Shown here: positions 35,612 to 46,011 of the stretch, piece after piece | Layout: every line of letters begins with the position of its first letter | Position numbering within the stretch: position 1 is the stretch's first letter | Source: Aequorivita xiaoshiensis | Lineage (GTDB): Bacteria; Bacteroidota; Bacteroidia; Flavobacteriales; Flavobacteriaceae | NCBI RefSeq assembly: GCF_022008395.1 | Contig: NZ_JAIRBB010000005.1 | Coordinates: forward strand, 1 to 64,000 | Length of the DNA stretch: 64,000 nucleotides | Reading direction: 5' to 3' | Notes under the pieces: model-generated | The model's input: the letters and a program-made list of their open reading frames with translations, nothing else | Database searches by the model: none | Told to the model about the DNA's origin: nothing | Translations under genes and position numbers: made by a program

Positions 35612-37000
35612 TTATTCATTTAAGAAAGCTTGTAATTGATCTTCAAAATCTAAGTTGAACATATTGGTTTTACCATCCAAAATAATTCCATCTTTATCGA
35701 TAACAATTACGTAATTGATGTATCTTAATATGAATTTTTTCTCTGCATCAGTTAGATTTTCTATCTGATATTCAAACTTAGAATCGTATTTAGATTTGTA
35801 AACAATGTCTCTCCATTTTTTAAAGTGCCTGTCTGTATTTACACCTATAAAATCGTATTGTGGAAACTTAGCTTTTAACTCGGAAGCGCGTTTGTGCAGG
35901 TTTCTGTGCTGAATTGCAGGTTGCCCTCTCCAGAAAAACAACACAGTAGGGGCATTAATAACATTGGTTAACTCATTTAATACGTTTTCGGTATTAACCA
36001 ACAAAACATTAGGGATTTTCTTCCCTTTTATGAGTTGAATTGAAGCATTGTAAACTTGTTCAACTTCATTCAAATATTTTTTATCTGTATTCATCTTTTT
36101 GTATGCTTCAAAAAGTCGAGTTTCTTCTTCTTCATTTTGTGCATTAAAGAGATACATAATTGTATTGTAGCGTAAAAGTCTATTTCTAATAGAATCGGAA
36201 GCTACTACACTGTCTATAATATGGATTTTTTTGTAATTGTAGTCGAATGAATTTCTATCTATTACCTCATTTGCACTGTATTTTGTGCAAACCATGTTTT
36301 CAAAATATCGATTTAGAAAACGATAATATGGATAATAAAATTTCAATTCATTTTTATTGAAATTTATGTTTTTTCTGTAATCGAAAAAATCATCAGATAA
36401 CCTAGTAGGTGTATTTCTATTTGCAGCTCCGTATAATTCCTTTTTTGAATAATAATCATATTCAATGTTTGAAAGCGCAATGTCTTTAAAGTTTTCAGAA
36501 ACTTTATTATTTGCTATAAATTCTTCATAGCTCTGAAGTTTAATAGCTTTTAAAGAATCTATTTTGTCTTCAAATTCCTCCGAAGAAAGGGAATACCATT
36601 TAGGAAGATTTTGATTTTCCTTCTCATTTTTTAGATAAAGATCAATTAGTAAGTTATTTTGGTCCCCGCCTTTTCCTGAAAAAGCTAAGGATTCGTCAAA
36701 ATCTATAGTGTTGATGTGAATTAATAAACTATCGCCTGGTTCAATGTAAAACACCTGACCTTCACTATGACTGAAAAGATGTAATCCAGCTTTAATTTTG
36801 TCGGTAGAATATTCAAAGAAGTTATTTTCGTCTAGAGGAATCGTATCTAAAACGATGTTTCCTTTAGAAAATATAACGTAATCTAGCGTAGGGTTTATAA
36901 TCTGCCCACGTATATAGGTAGACTGCACAGTGTTTTCCTCCTTATTTTTACAGGAGAACAGTGCAAGAACAGAAAGTAAAAGAAGTAGTTTTCTAAACAA
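35612..37000 (-). CDS. Thioredoxin-fold (TlpA-like) lipoprotein lacking the CxxC
   Basis: Lipid Cys of the signal LLSVLALFSC, then a DUF4369-like beta domain (about 25-115), a long helical middle, and a C-terminal thioredoxin fold with the strand TVLFFWRGQP where a redox protein would have FWxxWCxxC. No Cys is present at that site, so classical disulfide exchange is unlikely. The longest frame starts at a TTG (37027) that lies inside a perfect -7 box. The TTG at 37000, giving FRKLLLLLSVL, is the likelier start. Function is unknown, perhaps a chaperone or binding role. Confidence 0.75.
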   Translation of the reverse strand: MFRKLLLLLSVLALFSCKNKEENTVQSTYIRGQIINPTLDYVIFSKGNIVLDTIPLDENNFFEYSTDKIKAGLHLFSHSEGQVFYIEPGDSLLIHINTIDFDESLAFSGKGGDQNNLLIDLYLKNEKENQNLPKWYSLSSEEFEDKIDSLKAIKLQSYEEFIANNKVSENFKDIALSNIEYDYYSKKELYGAANRNTPTRLSDDFFDYRKNINFNKNELKFYYPYYRFLNRYFENMVCTKYSANEVIDRNSFDYNYKKIHIIDSVVASDSIRNRLLRYNTIMYLFNAQNEEEETRLFEAYKKMNTDKKYLNEVEQVYNASIQLIKGKKIPNVLLVNTENVLNELTNVINAPTVLFFWRGQPAIQHRNLHKRASELKAKFPQYDFIGVNTDRHFKKWRDIVYKSKYDSKFEYQIENLTDAEKKFILRYINYVIVIDKDGIILDGKTNMFNLDFEDQLQAFLNE

Positions 37001-37024
37001 ATGAAACAGAATTAGATTAACACA

Positions 37025-37032
37025 CAAAGATA
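37025..37032 (-). promoter_or_regulatory. -7 box TATCTTTG for the TlpA-like lipoprotein
   Basis: Perfect TAnnTTTG on the minus strand, about 25 bases upstream of the proposed TTG start at 37000. It overlaps the alternative TTG at 37027. Confidence 0.6.
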
Positions 37033-37116
37033 GCAGAGCCTTTTGATGGTTAATGTTAAATGAAGGTTAAAAGGGTTTTTAGGGCTTTAATATTTTTTAG
37101 AGTGTTGCTTAATTAG

Positions 37117-38769
<1,653 letters not shown>

Positions 38770-38790
38770 TTAACTATCTCTAACAACTAT

Positions 38791-38825
38791 AAAAACGGTC
38801 TAACTATAAAAGTTAGACCGTTTTT
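38791..38825 (+). terminator. Terminator after the ABC-F gene
   Basis: Perfect 15-bp stem (AAAAACGGTCTAACT / AGTTAGACCGTTTTT) around ATAAA. The symmetric A/T flanks also let it work for the opposing strand. Confidence 0.93.
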
Positions 38826-38864
38826 ATGTTTTCTTAAATTGAAAGCTATATTTAAATAATTCTG

Positions 38865-39095
38865 TTACTCTTCAATGTCTTTGAGGAATTCATCAATTAT
38901 AGGTTGTGCTTTTTGCGCTTCATCTTTTCGGATAAAAACCATCGTTTGATTTGCAATACCCATAGTAAGACCAGCCCTTAAGCTACTGTCATGATCGTTT
39001 CTTTCTATAGGACTAATTCCTATTTCATTTAATCGTGCAACTAATCCTTTTGCAATAAGTGTTGGGCCAGTATAAATTCTTGTTGTGTTGGCCAT
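38865..39095 (-). CDS. DUF2007 protein, second tandem copy
   Basis: 76-aa single-domain DUF2007 protein (putative signal-transducing protein) starting at the ATG at 39095 (MANTTRIYTG). The longer frame to 39131 would run back through the preceding gene. It shares with its neighbour the pattern RIYTG, then a short helix with an A-L-V-RL-E-GI-PI core, and a VFIRKDE motif followed by AQPI. The gap to the upstream copy is 1 base, indicating one transcript. The role is unknown. Related domains occur fused to envelope or proteolysis proteins. Confidence 0.8.
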   Translation of the reverse strand: MANTTRIYTGPTLIAKGLVARLNEIGISPIERNDHDSSLRAGLTMGIANQTMVFIRKDEAQKAQPIIDEFLKDIEE

Positions 39096-39096
39096 G

Positions 39097-39339
39097 TTAT
39101 TCTTTTGTTTCTTCAATAAAGGTATCTGCAATAGGTTGTGCTAAGGAAAGTTCATCCTTACGAACAAAGATGCGAACTTGGTCGTCAAACTTACTCCCAG
39201 AACCAAACATAACTCCGCTTTGTTCGTCATCTCGAAGGATAGGAGTGATTCCAACATTCTCTAATCTTTCTACCAGAGCTTGGGCCATAATATCTGAACC
39301 AGTGTATATGCGAATTGTTTCTTCTAAATTATCTGACAT
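39097..39339 (-). CDS. DUF2007 protein, first tandem copy
   Basis: 80-aa paralogue of the following gene, with the same domain pattern: IRIYTGSDIMAQAL, VERLENVGITPI, RIFVRKDE and AQPIADTF. The two copies have clearly diverged outside the core, which indicates an old duplication. They could form a heterodimer (speculative). No transmembrane segment is present. Confidence 0.8.
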   Translation of the reverse strand: MSDNLEETIRIYTGSDIMAQALVERLENVGITPILRDDEQSGVMFGSGSKFDDQVRIFVRKDELSLAQPIADTFIEETKE

Positions 39340-39465
39340 GGTTGTATGTGTTTATAGATTAGATTATTAAATTACTAACTTATTTTCAAATTCGGGTATA
39401 AATTATGTGTGAAAAATTTCACAAAAAGATGGATGTCCGTTTTAGAAGGTAGAATTTAGTGGATT

Positions 39466-40185
39466 TTAAGCGTTGTAATATTTGCTGTTCCAAATAGCGC
39501 CATTAAAATTTTTACCTTTTGAAAAACCATAGAAAATTACAATTCCTCCAAGTGCTGTAAAAATGTAAAAAGCTAAAAATATGTAAAGCCCAATACTAGG
39601 GTTGGAGGTTAACATTTTTATAGGCGCTAAAATTGTGAGTAAAATGCTAATAACAACTACTGTAAATACAATGTTTTCAAAGCTTTTATATGGCCACATC
39701 AGAAATTTTCTGAAGGGGTGTAAATCGTTTCCCCACTTGTGTATTAAATAAAAAAAGTCATTCCCCATAGGAGCAAAAAGTAGTGGGTCGTCAGCATTTT
39801 CTAGCTTTAAAAGCTTAGCAGGAGCAACAATTTTAAAGTTCTTAAGTTTAGTGTTATGTTCCTTTTCCCTAGTTCGTATTTCTGAAACAGCCTCTTCTGG
39901 AAAGTCTCCTTTAAAATAATGTGAATCTAAAAAGCGTAATCTGTAGTTTATACAAAGCTTTTTTATATCTTCAATATGATAAATTCGTTTGCCATCTACA
40001 GAATCGAATGAAAACGCATTTTCCTGTTCCTTAGATTGCTGTTGTAACCGTGAAACAATTTGAGATCGTTCTATTTCGTTGATGGAAAAAATACGGCAGA
40101 CTTCATCCATTATAGAGTTTTCGTCGATACGTTTTGAACGATAATTGCGAAGTTTTTGTTCGATATTTGTTTTTGAAAACATCAT
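39466..40185 (-). CDS. Membrane protein of unknown function
   Basis: 239 aa. The first 165 residues are soluble and look helical at the start (EQKLRNYRSKRIDENSIMDEVCRIF). They continue as a mixed domain with FAPMGNDFFYLIHKWGNDLHPFRKF, followed by two transmembrane helices (about 168-190 and 200-222). I do not recognise the family. It starts MM, so either Met may be used. It is separated from the DUF2007 pair by about 126 bases on the same strand and may be distinct. Confidence 0.6.
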   Translation of the reverse strand: MMFSKTNIEQKLRNYRSKRIDENSIMDEVCRIFSINEIERSQIVSRLQQQSKEQENAFSFDSVDGKRIYHIEDIKKLCINYRLRFLDSHYFKGDFPEEAVSEIRTREKEHNTKLKNFKIVAPAKLLKLENADDPLLFAPMGNDFFYLIHKWGNDLHPFRKFLMWPYKSFENIVFTVVVISILLTILAPIKMLTSNPSIGLYIFLAFYIFTALGGIVIFYGFSKGKNFNGAIWNSKYYNA

Positions 40186-40338
40186 TGCGGAGCTTATGGA
40201 TGAATAAATTTAAGCACAAGATTTCATCAAAACAAATAATTTAAATACTTTATGAATTTATTAAATAGTATAGCTGTAAATTGATTTTCACAAACTTGCT
40301 GTTGTATTTGCTATATTTACACCTATAAAAATTATGCT

Positions 40339-40917
40339 ATGCCATTCAAAAATGTCTTATTACTTCTATTGGTAATCAATTTAACTACTTCCGCTGTTGC
40401 CCAAAAATATCTTTCTGCTGAAAAAGTAGAAGTTTCTAAAAAATGGAATGATATAACATTTACTTCTACAAAATCGTTTATTGATAATATCTCAGAAACA
40501 AAATCGTTTACCTTTCTTTCTGAAATATTTAATGATGAAGAGCTGCAGGCAAAACTTGAAAAAGAGGAAATGATAACCATTTTTGCTGTTGTAGATGATG
40601 CTTTTTTGAAAGTTGAAGAACAGAGTAGAGATTCGATTATCAGTAATAAATCAATAACACAATCTCTTGTAAAGTTTCTTACAGTACCTGGTAGATTGGA
40701 TAGTCACAGTTTAAAAATGGCTGTTTTAAAAAATGGCGGTACAGCCCACCTTTCTACTCTAAATGGCCAAAACCTAGCTATTAGGGAAAAAGATGGCAAC
40801 CTACAACTTATAGATTCTGAAAATAGAACTGCTACAATAATAGCATCAGACTTCTATCACAAAAACGGATTTTTCCATATTGTGGATGGATTAGTGTTCC
40901 CGACTGAAGAAGAGTAA
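40339..40917 (+). CDS. Secreted fasciclin-domain protein
   Basis: Signal peptide (about residues 1-21, LLLVINLTTSAVAQ) and one fasciclin (FAS1) domain. The H1-like block is MITIFAVVDDAFLKVE, the central strand block is LVKFLTVPGRLDSHSL, and the closing H2 block is FFHIVDGLVFP. FAS1 domains mediate cell-surface or matrix adhesion. At 192 aa it is a minimal single-domain form. No T9SS tail or lipoprotein cysteine is present, so it is probably periplasmic. It is convergent with pheT with 18 bases between the stops. Confidence 0.85.
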   Translation: MPFKNVLLLLLVINLTTSAVAQKYLSAEKVEVSKKWNDITFTSTKSFIDNISETKSFTFLSEIFNDEELQAKLEKEEMITIFAVVDDAFLKVEEQSRDSIISNKSITQSLVKFLTVPGRLDSHSLKMAVLKNGGTAHLSTLNGQNLAIREKDGNLQLIDSENRTATIIASDFYHKNGFFHIVDGLVFPTEEE

Positions 40918-40935
40918 GTTTTAAATTAAACTCAG

Positions 40936-43362
40936 TTATCTTAGAGTTGCGCCGAAATCATTTTCAAATGTTCTTTTAAGCTTTTCCATTATTTTATCAA
41001 CCCGTTTGTCGGTTAATGTTTTGGACTTGTCTTCAAAAGTAAATGACAGTGCATAACTTTTTTTGCCTTCCGGTAGATTTTTATCTTTGTAAACATCGAA
41101 TAGCGTTACCTCTTTCAATACTTTTTTCTCGGTATTAAACGCCGCATTTCGCAACTCGCCAAAGCTTACAGAGTCATCTAATAAAAGTGCAAAATCACGT
41201 TGTGAACCTGGGTATTTTGGGATAGGCTGGAACTTAAGTGTTTTTAATGGAATTAGTTTTAATACTTCATCCCAATTAAAATCTGCATAAAAAACCTCTG
41301 CATCAACATCTAACTCGCTAGCAATTTTGTTCTTTACGATTCCAAATTCCACAATCGTAGACTTGTTCTTTTTAAAAGCAATGCCTTCAGAGAAGATATC
41401 GTTGTCTGTAGTAGCTTCGGAGTAATTATTTATCCCTAGTCGTTCTAATATAGATGAAACATTTCCTTTTCCGAAGAAGAAATTAGTGTTTACTTCTTGT
41501 AAAGCCCAATTTCCTTGCGTTTTGAAACCAGTGATAAATAATGCTAAGTGTTTATTTTCTATATGACCTCCTGGGAATTTATGGTATGTTTTCCCAAATT
41601 CGAAAAGTTTTAAGTCGCTATTCTTTCTATTTGCATTATACGCAATCGTTTCTAATCCAGAAAACAACATCGATTGACGCATAACTGAAAGATCACTGCT
41701 TAATGGGTTGAGCATTTCAACATTGAAGTTATCTTTAATCGATTCACTCATTCCACTGTATTTAGGAGTTGTGAGTGAATTGTTAAGCATTTCGTTATAT
41801 CCGAGTCCTGTTAACTGTTGTGCTATCTTATTTTGAACACTGTAATCTTGACCTGGTGTAATAGGAGCAATAGACGCATTTAATTTTTGGGTGAAGTTTA
41901 TGTTGTTGTAGCCATAAACTCTTAATATTTCTTCAATAACATCAACGTCACGAGTTACATCATTTCTATATGCCGGAATAGTCATCCCGATACCCGTTTC
42001 AGTAAAATTATTAATCTTTATTTCTAAAGAAGTGAGTATGTCTTTAATTGTTTCTTGAGGAATTTCTTCACCAATAATTCTATTGGTCTTTTCAAAATTC
42101 AACACAACCTGGTGGTCGTCAATTTTCTTTAAATAAATGTCTATTAAATCACTTGAAACGTGACCGCCAGTTAATTGAGTTATTAAGATCACCGCGTGAC
42201 GCAGTGCATAATCGGTGATATTTGGATTAACACCTCTTTCAAACCTAAAAGACGAATCGGTGCTCAAGCCGTGGCGTTTCGCTGTTTTACGAACACTCAC
42301 AGGATTGAAATATGCGCTTTCTAAGAAAATACTTGTGGTATTTTCAGTTACTCCGCTATCGAAACCGCCGTAAACTCCTGCAATACACATTGGTTTTTCG
42401 GCGTCGCAAATCATTAAATCTTCTTCGTGGAGTTCGCGTTCAACGCCGTCAAGAGTTGTAAACTTAGTTCCTGCAGGTAATGTTTTTACAATTACATTAT
42501 TGCCTGATATTTTGGCTGCATCAAAGGCATGAAGAGGCTGTCCTAGATCGTGAAGAATATAGTTAGTAACGTCAACCACGTTGTTAATGGGAGCAACTCC
42601 TATAGATTTTAACCTATTTTGAAGCCAAGCTGGAGATGGTTCTACTTTAATGTTGCTAATTGTAATTCCGCAGTATCTTGGAGCAAGAGTGCTATCTTCT
42701 ACTTGAACACCAATTTTTAATACTCGGTTTTCTATTTTAAAACTGCTAGTAGAAGGAGTGTCTAACTTTTTAGCGATACCTTTCTGTAACAACCCAGCCT
42801 TTAAATCTCTAGCAACACCCCAATGGCTCATTGCATCGGCGCGATTTGGAGTAAGCCCTATTGTGAGAATAGTATCGTTTTCTACTTCTAAAATTTTAGA
42901 CAAAGGAGTACCAGGAACTAAATCGTTGTCTAAAACCATAATTCCTTCGTGAGATTCTCCTATTCCTAGTTCATCTTCAGCGCAAATCATTCCTTCACTT
43001 GATTCTCCGCGAATTTTCCCTTTTTTAATCTCCCAAGGTTTATCCTCGGCGTCATATAAAGTTGTGCCAATAGTAGCAACAGGAACTTTCTGGCCTACGG
43101 CTACGTTTGGTGCACCGCAAACTATTTGTAAAGGCTTTTTACCACCAATATCTACCTTAGTTACTTTTAATCTATCGGCATTAGAGTGTTGTTCACATTC
43201 AAGTATGTGACCTACCACAACACCTTTTAATCCGCCTTTTACAGAAGAAAATTCTTCTATTCCCTCCACTTCAAGACCAAGGTCGGTTAATAGTTCTGCT
43301 ATTTTTTCAGCGTCCCAAGGAAGATCAATAAATTGCTGTAGCCAGTTGTAAGAAATTGTCAT
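40936..43362 (-). CDS. pheT: Phenylalanyl-tRNA synthetase beta subunit
   Basis: Pairs with PheS to charge tRNA-Phe in an (alpha-beta)2 enzyme. The N-terminal tRNA-binding (EMAP-II-like) domain has VVGHILECEQHSNADRL. The B3/B4 editing domain and B5 domain follow, then the catalytic-like core and the C-terminal ferredoxin-like anticodon-binding domain (FQPIPKYPGSQRDFALLL). At 808 aa it is full length. A perfect -7 box precedes the gene. The pheS gene is not in the window. Confidence 0.97.
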   Translation of the reverse strand: MTISYNWLQQFIDLPWDAEKIAELLTDLGLEVEGIEEFSSVKGGLKGVVVGHILECEQHSNADRLKVTKVDIGGKKPLQIVCGAPNVAVGQKVPVATIGTTLYDAEDKPWEIKKGKIRGESSEGMICAEDELGIGESHEGIMVLDNDLVPGTPLSKILEVENDTILTIGLTPNRADAMSHWGVARDLKAGLLQKGIAKKLDTPSTSSFKIENRVLKIGVQVEDSTLAPRYCGITISNIKVEPSPAWLQNRLKSIGVAPINNVVDVTNYILHDLGQPLHAFDAAKISGNNVIVKTLPAGTKFTTLDGVERELHEEDLMICDAEKPMCIAGVYGGFDSGVTENTTSIFLESAYFNPVSVRKTAKRHGLSTDSSFRFERGVNPNITDYALRHAVILITQLTGGHVSSDLIDIYLKKIDDHQVVLNFEKTNRIIGEEIPQETIKDILTSLEIKINNFTETGIGMTIPAYRNDVTRDVDVIEEILRVYGYNNINFTQKLNASIAPITPGQDYSVQNKIAQQLTGLGYNEMLNNSLTTPKYSGMSESIKDNFNVEMLNPLSSDLSVMRQSMLFSGLETIAYNANRKNSDLKLFEFGKTYHKFPGGHIENKHLALFITGFKTQGNWALQEVNTNFFFGKGNVSSILERLGINNYSEATTDNDIFSEGIAFKKNKSTIVEFGIVKNKIASELDVDAEVFYADFNWDEVLKLIPLKTLKFQPIPKYPGSQRDFALLLDDSVSFGELRNAAFNTEKKVLKEVTLFDVYKDKNLPEGKKSYALSFTFEDKSKTLTDKRVDKIMEKLKRTFENDFGATLR

Positions 43363-43391
43363 ATTCTAGATAAAATAGTTTACACAGTCTG

Positions 43392-43399
43392 CAAAGATA
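43392..43399 (-). promoter_or_regulatory. -7 box TATCTTTG for pheT
   Basis: Perfect TAnnTTTG on the minus strand, 30 bases upstream of the pheT ATG. A -33 TTG is not evident. Confidence 0.55.
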
Positions 43400-43536
43400 A
43401 TATTATCGGGTATTATGTGTCTAGTTAATTGTTTATTGTTTGCGATATTATTTTTGAAAAGAGGTTTAGGTGTTGGGGAATCAAAATGATACAGTTTTCT
43501 AATCAAAATCTAATCGATAAATATTAGTTTTGAAAT

Positions 43537-44220
43537 ATGAAAAATATCGCATTTTTAATAGCTACTTCTATAATGGTTTTATCCTGTGTTCCTAAGAATG
43601 ACAAAATAATTGCAATTGATGTGCTGTTAACACCTTCTGAAGCAATGCAAGCGCAATCACTTCAATTAAATACTTTAATCCACCAAAATAACCCTGAAAC
43701 GATAAAGCTTGACAAAAACCACATTCCACATATAACACTGTTGCAATGTTTTATAAATGAAAAAGATTTGTCGAAGGTTAATAAGGCTGTTGAGGGTCTT
43801 TTCGAAACAATTAAAAATGACACTATTTACACCGAAAGTTTATATTACTCTCGTGATACTGAGGAGAGTTTTGCAATGATTAGGCATAGTAGAACCAAAT
43901 CTATAGTTGATCTTCATAAAAAAACGATAGAGCTTGTAAAGCCGTATATGGTTAAAGATGGGTCTCAAGAGTCATTTGTTCAAAATCCAGATGGAAGTGA
44001 AATAAGTGATTTTACTGTAGATTACGTGCCTGCTTTTGTTGAAAAATACAGTTACGAAAATTTTGATCCCCACATAAGTTTAGGGGTAGCTCATAAAGTT
44101 TTATTGGATAGCTTATCTGAAACTGTTTTTAAACCTATACCATTCTTACCATCATCCTTAGCTGTATATCAATTAGGAGATCACGGAACTGCTCAAAAAC
44201 TTTTGTGGACATCAGAATAG
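43537..44220 (+). CDS. 2H-phosphoesterase (LigT-like) lipoprotein
   Basis: Lipid Cys17 (IMVLSCVP) directs it to the envelope. The mature protein has the two HxS/T motifs of the 2H phosphoesterase fold: HIT at 65-67 (NHIPHITLLQ) and HIS at 179-181 (FDPHISLG). The spacing of about 114 residues is that expected for the LigT/2'-5' RNA ligase group. Those enzymes act on 2'-5' or cyclic phosphodiesters, mostly in the cytoplasm. The lipoprotein signal is unusual for the fold. A terminator follows. Confidence 0.82.
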   Translation: MKNIAFLIATSIMVLSCVPKNDKIIAIDVLLTPSEAMQAQSLQLNTLIHQNNPETIKLDKNHIPHITLLQCFINEKDLSKVNKAVEGLFETIKNDTIYTESLYYSRDTEESFAMIRHSRTKSIVDLHKKTIELVKPYMVKDGSQESFVQNPDGSEISDFTVDYVPAFVEKYSYENFDPHISLGVAHKVLLDSLSETVFKPIPFLPSSLAVYQLGDHGTAQKLLWTSE

Positions 44221-44236
44221 TTTCACTAAATTTCAT

Positions 44237-44269
44237 AAAAAAGCACGTAAAGTAAATTACGTGCTTTTT
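44237..44269. terminator. Terminator between the 2H-phosphoesterase and NmrA-like genes
   Basis: AAAAAAGCACGTAA (from 44237) pairs with TTACGTGCTTTTT (44257-44269). It lies between convergent genes and can serve both. Confidence 0.88.
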
Positions 44270-44288
44270 AGTATTTGCATTCTAAATT

Positions 44289-44915
44289 TTAAATCTTCTC
44301 TAAAGCAGATTTAATTTGCGTATCACCTTGTAAAATTTCAAAAGTTTTATTTCTAGCCACAGAACTCTCTAGTGATCCAACTAAAGTTTCAGCTACATCT
44401 TGACGGGATATTTCACCTTCTTGATTTAGCTTGCTTTCTAATACAATTTTACCTTTACCAGCCTCATTGTTCAGCGCGCCAGGACGTACAATTGAGTATT
44501 CAAGTCCAGAATTCATTAGATGTTGGTCTGCGTTTTGCTTAGCTTTTAGGTAGTCTTTCAGTTCAGAAGACATCTCTGGATTATCAGCACCCATTGAGCT
44601 TAGCATTACGAATTTCTTCACCCCATCTTTTATAGAGGCGTCCATAAGCTTTTTAGCTCCTTCCTGATCTACGTCTTTAACGTTTTTACCGCCAGAACCA
44701 GCGGCAAAAATAACACGATCCATGCCTTTAGTAGTACCATTTACATCTTGTTCTAAATCAGCAAGGATAGTTTTTACATCATCTTTTTCAAATGCATCGA
44801 CTTGCTCTTGTTTGCGAACCATTGCGAAAGGTTGATACTTATCTGATTGTTTTAATATTGAAATTATCTTTTTTCCAGTGGTGCCGTTTGCACCTGCTAC
44901 TAATACTTTTTCCAT
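44289..44915 (-). CDS. NmrA/atypical-SDR NAD(P)-binding protein
   Basis: 208-aa atypical short-chain dehydrogenase. The N-terminal motif is GANGTTGKKI (Rossmann GxxGxxG), followed by ADLEQDV, SSMGADNP and YSIVRPGAL. The catalytic Tyr-Lys pattern of classical SDRs is replaced by the YLKAKQNAD segment. Relatives act as redox sensors or act on furan and quinone compounds. The substrate is not known. It diverges from the dienoyl-CoA reductase-like gene, with 180 bases between their starts. Confidence 0.8.
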   Translation of the reverse strand: MEKVLVAGANGTTGKKIISILKQSDKYQPFAMVRKQEQVDAFEKDDVKTILADLEQDVNGTTKGMDRVIFAAGSGGKNVKDVDQEGAKKLMDASIKDGVKKFVMLSSMGADNPEMSSELKDYLKAKQNADQHLMNSGLEYSIVRPGALNNEAGKGKIVLESKLNQEGEISRQDVAETLVGSLESSVARNKTFEILQGDTQIKSALEKI

Positions 44916-45068
44916 AGTGGTAAGTTAAGAGTAATGCTTTTGGTAGGCTAGGCATTTCACATAATTTAACGCTTTAAAACCAATCATTTATCGCTTTATT
45001 AACTTTAAATTATTATTTACAACTGTTAATTCTTGATAACTAATTTCTTCATTCATAACTTTAGTTCT

Positions 45069-45076
45069 TATCTTTA
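45069..45076 (+). promoter_or_regulatory. -7 box TATCTTTA before the dienoyl-CoA reductase-like gene
   Basis: One mismatch to TAnnTTTG, with TTTC about 21 bases upstream at the -33 position. It precedes the ATG at 45096 by 19 bases and supports that start over the TTG at 45033. Confidence 0.45.
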
Positions 45077-45095
45077 CCTTCAAACAAATTATTCA

Positions 45096-45980
45096 ATGGA
45101 CTATACTTCAAAAATGTTACGCGACGATGCGTTAAAAGGAAAAACAATAGTAGTAACTGGTGGTGGAAGCGGCTTAGGAAAAGCAATGACAACCTATTTC
45201 TTAGAATTAGGCGCCAATGTAGTAATTACCTCTAGAAATATTGAAAAACTACAAAAAGTAAAAGACGAGTTAGAAACTGCTACTAGTGGAACAGTGCTTC
45301 CTGTGCAATGTGATGTTAGAAATTACGAGGAAGTAGAAGCTATGGTTGAAGCATCGGTAAAAGAGTTCGGTTCTGTGGATGTTCTATTAAATAACGCTGC
45401 AGGAAATTTTATTTCTCCAACCGAAAGACTTTCAGCGAATGCTTTTGATACCATTATTGATATCGTTCTTAAAGGAACCAAAAATTGTACATTAGCTTTT
45501 GGAAAACATTGGATTGATAAAAAAGAAACAAATAAAACTATTTTAAATATAGTCACCACTTACGCTTTTACAGGTTCTGCTTATGTTGTGCCAAGTGCAA
45601 CGGCGAAGGCAGGTGTGCTTGCTTTAACGCGTTCGCTAGCTGTGGAATGGGCTAAATACGGAATTCGTTCTAATGCAATTGCTCCAGGGCCATTTCCTAC
45701 TAAAGGTGCGTGGGATAGATTGCTTCCAGGCGATTTAAAGGAAAAGTTCGATCCAGCTAAAAAAGTTCCCGTTAAGCGAGTTGGTGAACACCAAGAACTA
45801 GCAAATTTAGCGGCATATCTAGTTTCAGACTTCTCTGCATATATTAATGGTGAAGTTGTTGTTATTGATGGTGGCGAATGGTTAAAGGGCGCTGGTCAAA
45901 TGAATCAACTTGAGGAAGTTCCACAACAAATGTGGGATATGCTTGAAGCTATGATTCGTTCACAAAAAACAAAAAAATAA
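45096..45980 (+). CDS. 2,4-Dienoyl-CoA reductase-like SDR
   Basis: Reduces 2,4-dienoyl-CoA during beta-oxidation of unsaturated fatty acids, using NADPH. Cofactor motif TGGGSGLG. The active-site stretch VVPSATAKAGV replaces the classical YxxxK and matches the DECR subfamily, in which a Tyr elsewhere and this Ser and Lys are catalytic. The following APGPFPTKGAWDRL and NLAAYLVSDFSAYINGEV segments also match DECR. The start at 45096 (MDYTSKM) is chosen because the longer frame (to 45033) begins at a TTG upstream of the -7-like box. Confidence in DECR over other SDRs is moderate to high. Confidence 0.83.
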   Translation: MDYTSKMLRDDALKGKTIVVTGGGSGLGKAMTTYFLELGANVVITSRNIEKLQKVKDELETATSGTVLPVQCDVRNYEEVEAMVEASVKEFGSVDVLLNNAAGNFISPTERLSANAFDTIIDIVLKGTKNCTLAFGKHWIDKKETNKTILNIVTTYAFTGSAYVVPSATAKAGVLALTRSLAVEWAKYGIRSNAIAPGPFPTKGAWDRLLPGDLKEKFDPAKKVPVKRVGEHQELANLAAYLVSDFSAYINGEVVVIDGGEWLKGAGQMNQLEEVPQQMWDMLEAMIRSQKTKK

Positions 45981-46011
45981 ATTTTATATCGGTAATAATC
46001 GAGATTACAGT

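Noticed and set aside
39059-39370. 103-codon plus-strand frame across the DUF2007 pair
   Set aside because: Antisense to two overlapping small genes that match a known domain; no promoter.
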